Source of the DNA: Lewinellaceae bacterium
GTDB lineage: Bacteria > Bacteroidota > Bacteroidia > Chitinophagales > Saprospiraceae
Reading direction: 5' to 3'
DNA length: 64,000 nucleotides
Assembly: GCA_020636075.1 (NCBI GenBank)
Contig: JACJYO010000005.1
Coordinates: 62,001 to 126,000, forward strand
Below, piece after piece: positions 8,980 through 17,800 of this stretch. Both the position numbers and the translations under genes were made by a program. The notes beneath the pieces were generated by a model. The model saw only the letters and a list, made by a program, of their open reading frames with translations, was not told the origin of the DNA and made no database searches. How positions within the stretch are numbered: the stretch's first letter is position 1; every line of letters begins with the position of its first letter.

Positions 8980-11169
8980 CTACTGCCCGACCTGCACCAT
9001 TATCTTCGTCTGTTTACCATACGGCGTCGTCAATTCACAGTACAATATTCTAGAATCAGGCAGGTTACCCAACCATATGCGTTCGGCATGGTATCCCGGG
9101 GGGTAATATTTGTCAGTCCGCCATAACTCCATGCCTCTAACATCATAAATCCGCAATTGCGCCTGGCATCCGCCACCCGCCGGCAACACAAAGCCGATGG
9201 TCGTTTCATCGCCAAACGGATTTGGCTGGTTTTGCAGCAATCGCAAGTCCTCAGCGGGTGTCAGGTCGGCTGCGCTGCTGGTTGCGGTGAATTGTAATGC
9301 AATGCCCGATTCCTTTAACGCACTCGTGTACGCATAGGCCGGCAGTGTCTCTTCATCAAGCCATAGCACATCGCGCAACTTAACGCCGCCCTCCAGCACT
9401 TTAAATTTCAATTGAAAAACCTGCGATGCCTCGCCCAGCGCTATGCCCTCAGCCTGGGACCAAACCGAACGCAGTTCTCCATCGGCCTGGTCGGGCCTTG
9501 CGAAATTATCTTCTGTCAATGGCAATTCTCCCAACGGCTCCACGGCCTCCAGCGCCAGATAATCCCGGTCGAAACCCAGCGAAAACTGCCAGGCTACCAG
9601 ATCGGCAAACTGGTCGGCCCGGAAGGTTACCGGCAACTCCTGACCGGCTTCCAACGCAACATCTTCCGCACGCAATACCAAGGGCGATGGCGCAATCAGA
9701 TTGGACGGATCCGCATAACTGTCGATCACATCCCCGATTTTGATACCCCGGAAATCCTGACCCGACACACTGCCACCTACTCCCGTCAGGTCAATTTTTT
9801 CGGGAAATCCCCAGGGCGGCAAGGGAAGCGTGTAGGCCGCCGGTACAAATCGCCAGGAATTTGCAAACAGATTCAGCGCCGTGGGATTTCCCAAAAGTGC
9901 CTGTTTGATGATGAGTGCGTCCAGCGTGGATATGGAATTGCTGTTGTTCACATCCGCAGCCACTTGTTTATACGGGCTGCTGATCGGAGCATAGCCGGTC
10001 AGGTGCTGCTGGATGGCGGTGGCATCGGCCACTGTGACGCCATTGAGCTTGTTGATATTCTTACTGGGTGTCACCGTGAAGTTGGAGCCGTTTGCGGCCG
10101 TCAGGGTGTACGTGCCGGCAAGTGGCGTCAGGGCGCTGTCCGTATCGTCGCCGGTAAGGACCACCGTGGCATCCTTTACGCCGCTTGCGCCATCGTGTTC
10201 CCACAATATGATGCCTGAAATGCCGATCAGGGCTGCAAAGTCGCCGTCGAACACGGCAAAGGGCCCCACACTGCTGATACCCGAGCGGATCAGGCTGTAC
10301 GGATCGCTGCCCGCGGCAGCAGCGGCAGGCTGGTTGTCCCAACTGCCGGCCAGATAGTGGGAAACGTAAGCCTGCGTGCGATCAAAGGTAGCCTGCTCCT
10401 CGGCGCTGTTCCACTGGAGTGTCAGGCTCAAATCGGAACCGCCGGCCGTGTTTTCTTCGACAAACCAGCCACGGCCTACGGCATCGGCCGTAATGGGCGA
10501 GCCGGTAGTGCCCCCGCTCAATACGGCGTCGGCCACGCGCACGAGGTAGACATCGGGTGTGCCGGCATTGGTCAGGGTAGCGGGGTTGTACGCGCTGTTG
10601 CCAACGGGGAATTCCACGGGCGTAGCGCCCACGTGGCGCACCAGGGAGCCCGTGCCGTCGGTGCGCACGTGCCGGGTTGCGTCGTAGCCGTTTAAATCCG
10701 CAACTTCGAGGTTGTTATTCCCCAGCACGGCGTAGTTATCGGCAGCCTGGAAGTCGAGCTGGTTGGTCACTTCCAGGTCGTCGGCCAAAAGCAGGTTGTT
10801 GCCACCCGATTTATTCAACACCAGCAGGTAAAACGCCGAGCCGCCGGAAGTGACGGTGCTGTGTTGGGCGCCTTCGAAAGTGACCGTGGAGGCCCCGGCG
10901 TTGAAGTTGGCGGTGTTGGTCCAGTTGCCGCCGATGTGATACTGGCCGTCGCCCTGGAGCGTGGCGCCGGTGGTGTTCGTAAGGTCGGTGGGGGTGCTGA
11001 GGGTGCCGTCGACGCTGAGGGTAGCGCTGTTGGTGTTGACGACGCCGTCAAAGGCAACGACGTAGCTCCCGCCAGATATGCGGATGTAACTACCCTGACT
11101 TTGGAGTTGGGCCTGAGCCGACATGGAAAACAGGCTGAGCAGGCTTATGATGAACAGGTATTTTTTCAT
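8980..11169 (-). CDS. Large secreted protein with dockerin-like and cohesin-like modules and a T9SS type A sorting domain
   Basis: This is a 729-residue protein with a signal peptide (MKKYLFIISLLSLFSMSAQAQ). The N-terminal part is a beta-rich repeat region (TLSVDGTLSTPTDL..., FEGAQHSTV). Around residues 365-430 a dockerin-like pair occurs: a degenerate loop (NINKLNGVTVAD) and a good calcium loop, DVNNSNSISTLD, followed by ALIIKQALLGN. Residues about 490-610 resemble a cohesin-type sandwich (LEAGQELPVTFRADQF, VAWQFSLGFDRDYLALE). The C-terminus is a classic T9SS sorting domain (LRLLQNQPNPFGDETTIGFVLP, IYDVRGMEL, ending KIMVQVGQ). The gene is 6 bp after the SBBP-repeat protein gene, so the two are probably co-transcribed. 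The protein is expected on the cell surface. Confidence 0.88.
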   Translation of the reverse strand: MKKYLFIISLLSLFSMSAQAQLQSQGSYIRISGGSYVVAFDGVVNTNSATLSVDGTLSTPTDLTNTTGATLQGDGQYHIGGNWTNTANFNAGASTVTFEGAQHSTVTSGGSAFYLLVLNKSGGNNLLLADDLEVTNQLDFQAADNYAVLGNNNLEVADLNGYDATRHVRTDGTGSLVRHVGATPVEFPVGNSAYNPATLTNAGTPDVYLVRVADAVLSGGTTGSPITADAVGRGWFVEENTAGGSDLSLTLQWNSAEEQATFDRTQAYVSHYLAGSWDNQPAAAAAGSDPYSLIRSGISSVGPFAVFDGDFAALIGISGIILWEHDGASGVKDATVVLTGDDTDSALTPLAGTYTLTAANGSNFTVTPSKNINKLNGVTVADATAIQQHLTGYAPISSPYKQVAADVNNSNSISTLDALIIKQALLGNPTALNLFANSWRFVPAAYTLPLPPWGFPEKIDLTGVGGSVSGQDFRGIKIGDVIDSYADPSNLIAPSPLVLRAEDVALEAGQELPVTFRADQFADLVAWQFSLGFDRDYLALEAVEPLGELPLTEDNFARPDQADGELRSVWSQAEGIALGEASQVFQLKFKVLEGGVKLRDVLWLDEETLPAYAYTSALKESGIALQFTATSSAADLTPAEDLRLLQNQPNPFGDETTIGFVLPAGGGCQAQLRIYDVRGMELWRTDKYYPPGYHAERIWLGNLPDSRILYCELTTPYGKQTKIMVQVGQ

Positions 11170-11175
11170 AACAAG

Positions 11176-14100
11176 TTATTTTTCAGAAGTGCTTGTTGTG
11201 TTGGGATTGCCCGAAAAGTTCAGCGTCGCTTTGATCGCCTGAATATCGGCTGCCAGTTGGGCGCTTACATGTTGTTGTTGGGAAAGTTGGGTTTCGAGTT
11301 GGGCGATACGTTTTTGCTGGGCATCTACACGTTTTGCCAATGCCATTGTGGTGGAGGCAGCTTCCGGCAGACCCACCACGGTGTTGACGCGCGCGACTGC
11401 TTCGCTTGCCTTCGATTCCCAGGCGCGGCCGACAATGCGGTTGCTCTGTTCCGGCGTGATGTTTTGCGGCGATACCGCAATGGCAATACCGTCGTTCAGA
11501 CCGGAAGCGATGATGTAATCGCCTTTGGCCACTTTGCCGCGCACATACACCGGCACCTGGCCGATGAAGCTGACGATTTCGTAATTTTCTTCCGTGCCGT
11601 CGTAAATCGCATTGCCGAGCACTGCGGCATTGTCGCTCACGGCCATCACCCAGTCGGCGCCTTCCGTGCGCTTGCTGATCTTGCCGCCGAACACACCCAC
11701 CACTTCTCCGTCGACAATCTGTTCGTCGTGGTCCAGGCGTTCCAGCGATTCCGCGTAATCCGAGCCGTTGGTTTCGTATTGCACGTTACCGTTGTTGTTG
11801 TTTTCGATTTTACCGATAGAGAGGCTATTCTGTACAAACTGAATCCAGTTGCCATTTCCCGGGTTGCCGGCTAGGTCCGCATTAAATTCAAGACAAAGAA
11901 TGCCTTGTTCCTTGCTACCATCCATATTTGTGTTCCTGAAATTCGCTACATAATTCCCCCGAACCAGGTTGCTACCCGTAACAGATTCCTTAACCACCAA
12001 CCTGCTTTCATGGGTACCTGCGCCCGGACCGATGCCGACGTTGCCGCTGCCATCTATGTGAATTCCTTCGTTGCTGTTTCCAGTTTGAGAAATCCAGCCG
12101 CCATTAAGGGCAATATTGCCGCCACCGACATCCAGTCTGGCATCGGGCGTCGTTGTGCCGATGCCGACATTGCCGGTAAAATCTGCATTTCCGGAAACGG
12201 AAAGTTTATTGGCTGGTGATGCCGTACCGATGCCAACATTGCCGGTAAAATCTGCGCTTCCGGAGACGGAAAGATTATTGGCTGGCGATGCCGTACCAAT
12301 GCCCATTTTTTCCAAGCTGTGATCAAAATAAAAATGAGTCGTACTGCCATCAGCACTTCTAAGCTCTGTATTACCATCTGTATCGATATAAAAACGTTTG
12401 ATTCCTGTTTCTACATTTCTTAATCTAAGATGCGTATCTGCGGTTTGATTGCCCTCCACTTGAAATTCCCATGCCCGGATAGTATTGAATCGAAGCAGGG
12501 TTGCACCATCCGGTTGCCCCCCATTACCGACGATTAAACTATCCGTTGTAACAGCATTACCGTTGACAAGGCTATTGCCAGCGAGATTGATATTTTGGGT
12601 TGCTACATGGTTCCCCAGGTTATCGCCCGGCAAAGCGGATAAGTCTACCGAGTTGCCATCCGCAATGCTAAGCGTAGTGCCGCTAAGGCTGAGCGTTTGA
12701 TCATCCGTGTCGGTATCCGTGTCGATGGAGGCCAGGTCAACCGAGTTGCCGCCTTCTATGCTGAGCGTAGTGCCGCTAAGGCTGAGCATTTGATCGTCCG
12801 TGTCGGTATCCGTGTCGATGGAGGCCAGGTCAACCGAGTTGCCGCCCTCTATGCTGAGCGTGGTACCGCTGAAGCTGAGCGTTTGATCGTCTGTGTCGGT
12901 ATCCGTGTCGATGGAAGCCAGGTCGACTGAATTGCCACCGTCTATGCTCAGCGTGGTGCCGCTGAGGCTGAGGTGCTGCAATTCATTCCCAGGATCGGTA
13001 TCCTTATCCTGGGAATCGGCTAAATTGGTAACCGGGATGGAAGTTCCCCCGTCGCCGTTATATTGGACCACAAACATGTCGCTGAAACCCGTGCTGGTCA
13101 AGGTCTGGCTGCCAAAGGTGGCCGTGCCTTCAAAACTACCGGCGCCACACACCGTGCCTGTGGCAACTGCGACAATGCTTTGGCCATTATCCTGGTTCGG
13201 TCCGCCGCCGGAGTTTGCCCACAAGACATTGCCCGAAGCATCGAATTTTGCAATAAAAACATCCACATTTCCCGAACTGGTCAGCGTCTGGCTGCCAAAG
13301 CCGGCCGTGCCCCTAAAATCGCCTATGACATAGGCATTACCCGCTGCATCCGTAGTTATGCCATTGCCGGCATCCGCATTTGTCCCGCCAAGGCCAACGA
13401 CCCACAACACATTTCCGGAAGCATCATATTTGGCTACAAATACATCGCTGTTTCCGACGCTGCTAACGGTCTGGCTGTCAAAGCCGGCGTTGCCCCGAAA
13501 ATATCCTGTGACGTACACGTTGCCGGCTGCATCCGCCGCAATGCCGTTGCCAGTGTCAAAATTTCCCGCTCCACCGGAACGAGCCCACAAGACATTTCCG
13601 GAAGCATCGTACTTGACAACAAATGCATCGACGTCGCCGGCACTGGTTAGCGTCTGGCTGCCGAAGCCGGCATTGTTCCTAAAAGCCCCTGTGACGTACA
13701 CATTCCCGGCTGCATCCGCCGCAATGCCGTTGCCAGTGTCAAAGTTGCCCGCTCCACCGGAACGGGCCCACAAGACATTTCCGGAAGCATCGTACTTGAC
13801 AACAAATGCATCGACGTCGCCGGCACTGGTTAGCGTCTGGCTGCCGAAGCCGGCTGTACCTTGAAACTCCCCTGTTACATACACATTTCCCGAAGCATCC
13901 GCAGCGATATCAGAACCGAAATCGGTATCGAGCCCGCCGCCGGATACGACCCATAAGACATTGCCTGTAGCATCGTATTTGGCTATAAATACATCGACCC
14001 CTCCTCCCGAAGCATTCACCGTATGGCTGCCAAAGCTGGCTGAGCCAGTAAATCCTCCCGTTACATACACATTGCCCGAAGCGTCTGTCGCTATTCCGAA

Positions 14101-14634
14101 TCCTATGTCGCTCGCTGGCCCGCCCCCGCTCGCGGCCCAAAGTATATCACCCGAAGGGTCATATTTAACGATAAAAACATCTTCCACTCCCGAAGCGGTT
14201 AAGGTCTGACTGCCGAAGCTGATCGTGCCGTTTAAGAGACCCGTAACGTAAATATTGCCGGCGGCATCCCCGGCGATACCTTGGCCTCTGTCAGAACCGG
14301 CCCCTGCCCCCTGGCCGATGAATGCCGGTTTTTGGTCGGCTGTCAGCGAACGGCCGCAATCTTTTACCCAGGCTGCGCCGGTGTAGTAGTTGAAACAGGA
14401 GTCCTGGGTGTTGTAAATGATCAGGCCCGGCACTGGGTTTGGAATAGCGTCGCGCTGGGCGGTAGTCATGCGCGGCAGGAGCAGGCCCTTGTCACTGCTC
14501 TTCAGATCGAGCATGGCGGAAGGGTCGGGTGTGGAGTTATCCTGGTTTATGGCGACTTGTGCGCTAAGACCCGATGCTAAAAACAATAGGCAAAAAAACA
14601 GGCTGTTGGCTGGCGAAGAACTTCTTTTATACAT
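11176..14634 (-). CDS. Secreted SBBP beta-propeller repeat protein with fibre-like C-terminus
   Basis: This is an 1152-residue protein: signal peptide (MYKRSSSPANSLFFCLLFLASGLSAQ), then the N-terminal module shared with the FISUMP and head-repeat genes. About eight SBBP-type repeats (DASGNVLW...AADAAGNVYVTG) cover roughly residues 110-540. Four Asp/Thr-rich 31-residue repeats (DTDTDTDDQTLSLSGTTLSI) follow, then VGIGT fibre repeats. The C-terminus (NGSDYAESLERLD, GEVVGVFGGKISK, NRIVGRAWESK, QQKRIAQLETQL coiled coil) closely matches that of the gene at 1-2125. It is probably a surface-exposed, trimerising protein with a beta-propeller or solenoid stalk. It is first of a two-gene unit directly after a hybrid regulator gene. 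Two adjacent repeats are almost identical at DNA level, so recombination here is likely. Confidence 0.87.
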   Translation of the reverse strand: MYKRSSSPANSLFFCLLFLASGLSAQVAINQDNSTPDPSAMLDLKSSDKGLLLPRMTTAQRDAIPNPVPGLIIYNTQDSCFNYYTGAAWVKDCGRSLTADQKPAFIGQGAGAGSDRGQGIAGDAAGNIYVTGLLNGTISFGSQTLTASGVEDVFIVKYDPSGDILWAASGGGPASDIGFGIATDASGNVYVTGGFTGSASFGSHTVNASGGGVDVFIAKYDATGNVLWVVSGGGLDTDFGSDIAADASGNVYVTGEFQGTAGFGSQTLTSAGDVDAFVVKYDASGNVLWARSGGAGNFDTGNGIAADAAGNVYVTGAFRNNAGFGSQTLTSAGDVDAFVVKYDASGNVLWARSGGAGNFDTGNGIAADAAGNVYVTGYFRGNAGFDSQTVSSVGNSDVFVAKYDASGNVLWVVGLGGTNADAGNGITTDAAGNAYVIGDFRGTAGFGSQTLTSSGNVDVFIAKFDASGNVLWANSGGGPNQDNGQSIVAVATGTVCGAGSFEGTATFGSQTLTSTGFSDMFVVQYNGDGGTSIPVTNLADSQDKDTDPGNELQHLSLSGTTLSIDGGNSVDLASIDTDTDTDDQTLSFSGTTLSIEGGNSVDLASIDTDTDTDDQMLSLSGTTLSIEGGNSVDLASIDTDTDTDDQTLSLSGTTLSIADGNSVDLSALPGDNLGNHVATQNINLAGNSLVNGNAVTTDSLIVGNGGQPDGATLLRFNTIRAWEFQVEGNQTADTHLRLRNVETGIKRFYIDTDGNTELRSADGSTTHFYFDHSLEKMGIGTASPANNLSVSGSADFTGNVGIGTASPANKLSVSGNADFTGNVGIGTTTPDARLDVGGGNIALNGGWISQTGNSNEGIHIDGSGNVGIGPGAGTHESRLVVKESVTGSNLVRGNYVANFRNTNMDGSKEQGILCLEFNADLAGNPGNGNWIQFVQNSLSIGKIENNNNGNVQYETNGSDYAESLERLDHDEQIVDGEVVGVFGGKISKRTEGADWVMAVSDNAAVLGNAIYDGTEENYEIVSFIGQVPVYVRGKVAKGDYIIASGLNDGIAIAVSPQNITPEQSNRIVGRAWESKASEAVARVNTVVGLPEAASTTMALAKRVDAQQKRIAQLETQLSQQQHVSAQLAADIQAIKATLNFSGNPNTTSTSEK
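12679..12990 (-). repeat. 31-residue (93-bp) Asp/Thr-rich coding repeats
   Basis: Within the SBBP-repeat gene the unit DQTLSLSGTTLSIEGGNSVD + LASIDTDTDTD recurs about four times at a 93-bp period (for example 12701 and 12794). DNA identity between copies is high. A shorter relative occurs in the gene at 2141-4558. Confidence 0.8.
13500..13880 (-). repeat. Nearly identical 183-bp SBBP coding repeats
   Basis: Two adjacent 61-residue SBBP units (DASGNVLWARSGGAGNFDTG...) are almost identical at nucleotide level. For example, the stretches beginning near 13527 and 13710 are offset by 183 bp. Flanking units are more diverged, which points to a recent tandem duplication or gene conversion. Confidence 0.75.
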
Positions 14635-14717
14635 AGTGTCTGGATTTTAATTCAGTGAAAAATTCAGTAACCGGGGCTTCGCATTTAGACCGGTTGTACC
14701 GCTGCGAAAGGCCATGA

Positions 14718-14786
14718 CAAAAGTGCCGGCAACAGCGCCGGGCGTGCTTCCGGGCATGTTCCAAATGTTTCCGGAAATGTTCCAAT
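14718..14786 (-). promoter_or_regulatory. Candidate operator (21-bp direct repeat) and promoter for the SBBP/dockerin operon
   Basis: ATGTTCCAA occurs at 14756-14764 and again at 14777-14785, 21 bp apart, with a related ATGTTTCCG between them at 14765. On the minus strand, CACTTTTG (14718-14725) matches TAnnTTTG in 7 of 8 positions, 30 bp from the proximal repeat. The site lies between a hybrid regulator gene and the operon that follows it. Confidence 0.45.
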
Positions 14787-14819
14787 CGTGGGAAAAATGC
14801 CTTTTCAGGCGCGAAATGC

Positions 14820-17800
14820 CTACTTTTTCAGGCTGCTGGGCGGTTGGCCGAACTCCTCGGCAAAGGATGTGGAGAAATGTTGCAAATGCCGGAATCCCAC
14901 TTCAAAGGCAGCCTCCGAAACGGTCATATCGGTAGTAAGCAGAAGTTGCCGGGCTTTGTGCAGCCGTACGGACCGGATAAAATGCGTAGCGGATTTGCCG
15001 GTGAGCGCCTTCATTTTCCGGTGCAACTGGGTGCGGCTCATGTTCATGGCCTTGCATAGCCCCGGCACATCAAAATTTTCGTCCTGCATGTGCACTTCCA
15101 GGGCAGCCTGTGCTTTTTGAATAAACACATCTTCCAGGTATATCTCCCTGCTTGCATTTGGCTGCCCGCCATTGGCCGGAATGCCTGCGGCATAACGCGC
15201 CTGTAACTTGCGCCGCAGTTCAAGCAGTTTTCGAAGCTGGACTAACAATTGAGTCTTATCAAATGGTTTGGCCAAATAAGCATCCGCGCCGCGCTCAATA
15301 CCTTCAATCCGGGATTCAAGATCGGCCCTGGCGGTCAGGAGTATAATAGGAATATGACTGGTGCGTTCATCGTTTTTCAGCGTACTGACGACTTCAAATC
15401 CGTCTTTCAAAGGCATCATTACATCGCAAATAATAATATCCGGCACACTTTCCAATGCCAGGTCAATACCGTGCTGCCCGTTTGCGGCAGTTTGAATGCG
15501 ATACGCATCTTCAACACAGACCCTGAGATAGTGCAACACATCGGCATTATCTTCAATGATCAATAAATTGGGTTGGTCCTCTTCGTTATCCGGGGCTTTT
15601 TCATTTGTCAGATTCGGCGTACTGGCCTTGCCGGAATGTTCGTACACACCGGCTACTGTTTCATCGTCGGTTTTCACAGTGCCGGATAAAGCATTCGAAG
15701 ACTGAACAGGCAGCGCAACCAAAAACGTTGCGCCTTCGCCGGTTTGACTTTTTACGGCAAGCGCTCCGTCCATGAGTATCACCAGTTCTTTCACCAGCGC
15801 CAATCCGATACCCGAGCCTTTGCCCTGCCGGCTTTCGGTATTATTAATCTGATAAAAATGTTCGAACACATTCGGCAACTGGTCGGAGCTAATTCCGATA
15901 CCATTATCCCGGACCTGAATGATTACCCAACCATCATCGTGCCCCTGTGCGGGAAAAGCAACGAAATGGAAGTCTTTGTCAAGGAAGTTTTGCCAGGTTC
16001 CCGAATACGTTATCTCCAGGTCAATATTGCCGTTTTCAGGTGTAAATTTGATCGCGTTTGACAACAGGTTGGAAAAAATAGTTTGCAGCTGATCTTTGTC
16101 CATAGCCACCTGCACTGTTTCCAGATTGGAATTTACCTGCAACCGAATACGCTTTGTTGCCGCAAGTGACTCGAAGCTGCCGGCGAGGTATTTTACGAAA
16201 GCAAGGAGGTCGAACTGTACAGGGTGCAATGTCAGCGACTTGGCTTCAAGTTTTGCCAGATCGAGCAACTGGTTTATCAACCGGAGCAGGTCGGCGCCAT
16301 TGCGTTCGATGATTTCACCGGCCTGTTCCAAGCGGGCCAACGGTTTGCCGGGTTTAAAAGCTTTCACTTCCCCGGCCATTCCCGTAATCACCGTGAGCGG
16401 TGTGCGAAATTCGTGTGTAATGTTGGTGAATACTCTGGATTTGAAGGCATCCAGGTCTTTGAGGCGTTCTGCCTCACGTTGTTCCATTTCCAGCTTGTAC
16501 TGAAGGCGCTGGCGGTGCAGAAAAAACCGCATGACACCATACAAAAGTGCCAAAAACAAAAAACTATAAATTCCGTAAGCCAAAGCCGTTCGGTACCAGG
16601 GAGGCAGGATCGTTATCTCCAGCGCAGTTGGCTTGATATGCCAAACACCGTCGCTATTGCTGGCTTTGACCAAAAAGGTGTATTTACCCGGAGATAGGTT
16701 CAGGTAGCTTGCCCGGTTTTCAAACGTGGTGTGCGCCCATTCCGGTTCGGCGCCTTTCAAATAATAGCGGTACCTGTTTGCAGACGGGATCGTATATTCC
16801 AATGCTGCAAATTGCAAGGTGATACTGTTTTGGCTATAGGGCAACGTTAACTTTTGGGTATAGCCAATAGTCTGTTTTAAAACGCCGGACGAGTCGCCGA
16901 AAACAACCGGCGCGTTATTAATTTCAAGACCCGTCAAGCAAACCTGCGGGGTAACCGGATTGTCGGAAAAGTTATTCGGGTTAAACACGATCAAGCCTTT
17001 CAAACAACCGAAAAACAGGGTTCCATCCGATCTTTTTGCAAACGCCCAATTATTAAACTCATTCGTAGGCAAGCCGTCTTTGACCGTGAAATTTTTAACA
17101 TCACCGGTTTGAGGATTGAACTGAATAAGCCCTTTGTTGGAGCTCATCCAGAGCCGTCCGGCATCATCGGCCAGAATACCATAAATGATATTATCCGGAA
17201 AACCGTTCCGGGTATTGTAATGGGTAAATTTCCGGGTGCGGGTATCAAGCCTGCTCAAGCCGTTGCTCAGCGTGCCAATCCAAAGTATATGGGGCTGTTT
17301 CGGATCTTTTAGCAAAGAAGTTACATGGCGCCCCTGAATACCCTGATACCCGTCAGTCGCCTTTTTGAAAAATCTGAATGCAAATTTTTCGCCGTCCGGC
17401 ACAGCTTGCAGCAATCCATTTTTGGCTCCGATCCACCAGCTACCGCCGGCGGTCTGTGCAATACAGGTAAACCGGCCAGGCCGGTCGCGGCCAAGGGCAA
17501 AATCAAAGGTATCAATGTTCAGATCCGCTGATTTTATCCGGTATAGTTTGTTTTGATATACAAACCAGAGATTGCCAATGGAATCTGTTGTTGATATATA
17601 ATTATTATCCTCTGCAAAGGGTATTTTACAGGCAATCGTCCACTGTTTACCCTGGCCATTATTTCGACGCACCAGAATTTGATTCTTGTCTGTCGTCATC
17701 AGCCAATGTTGCCCTGTGCTGCTAAGGTGGCCTTGTGGCCTAAATTCCCTCCGCGTATCTATGGCGCTTCTGTAAATCAGTTCGGGAGAAGACAACAACC

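Noticed and set aside
10861..11874. 337-codon plus-strand frame spanning the junction of two secreted-protein genes
   Set aside because: It crosses the start of one real gene and the end of another on the opposite strand. The Gly/Val-rich translation is typical of an antisense shadow.
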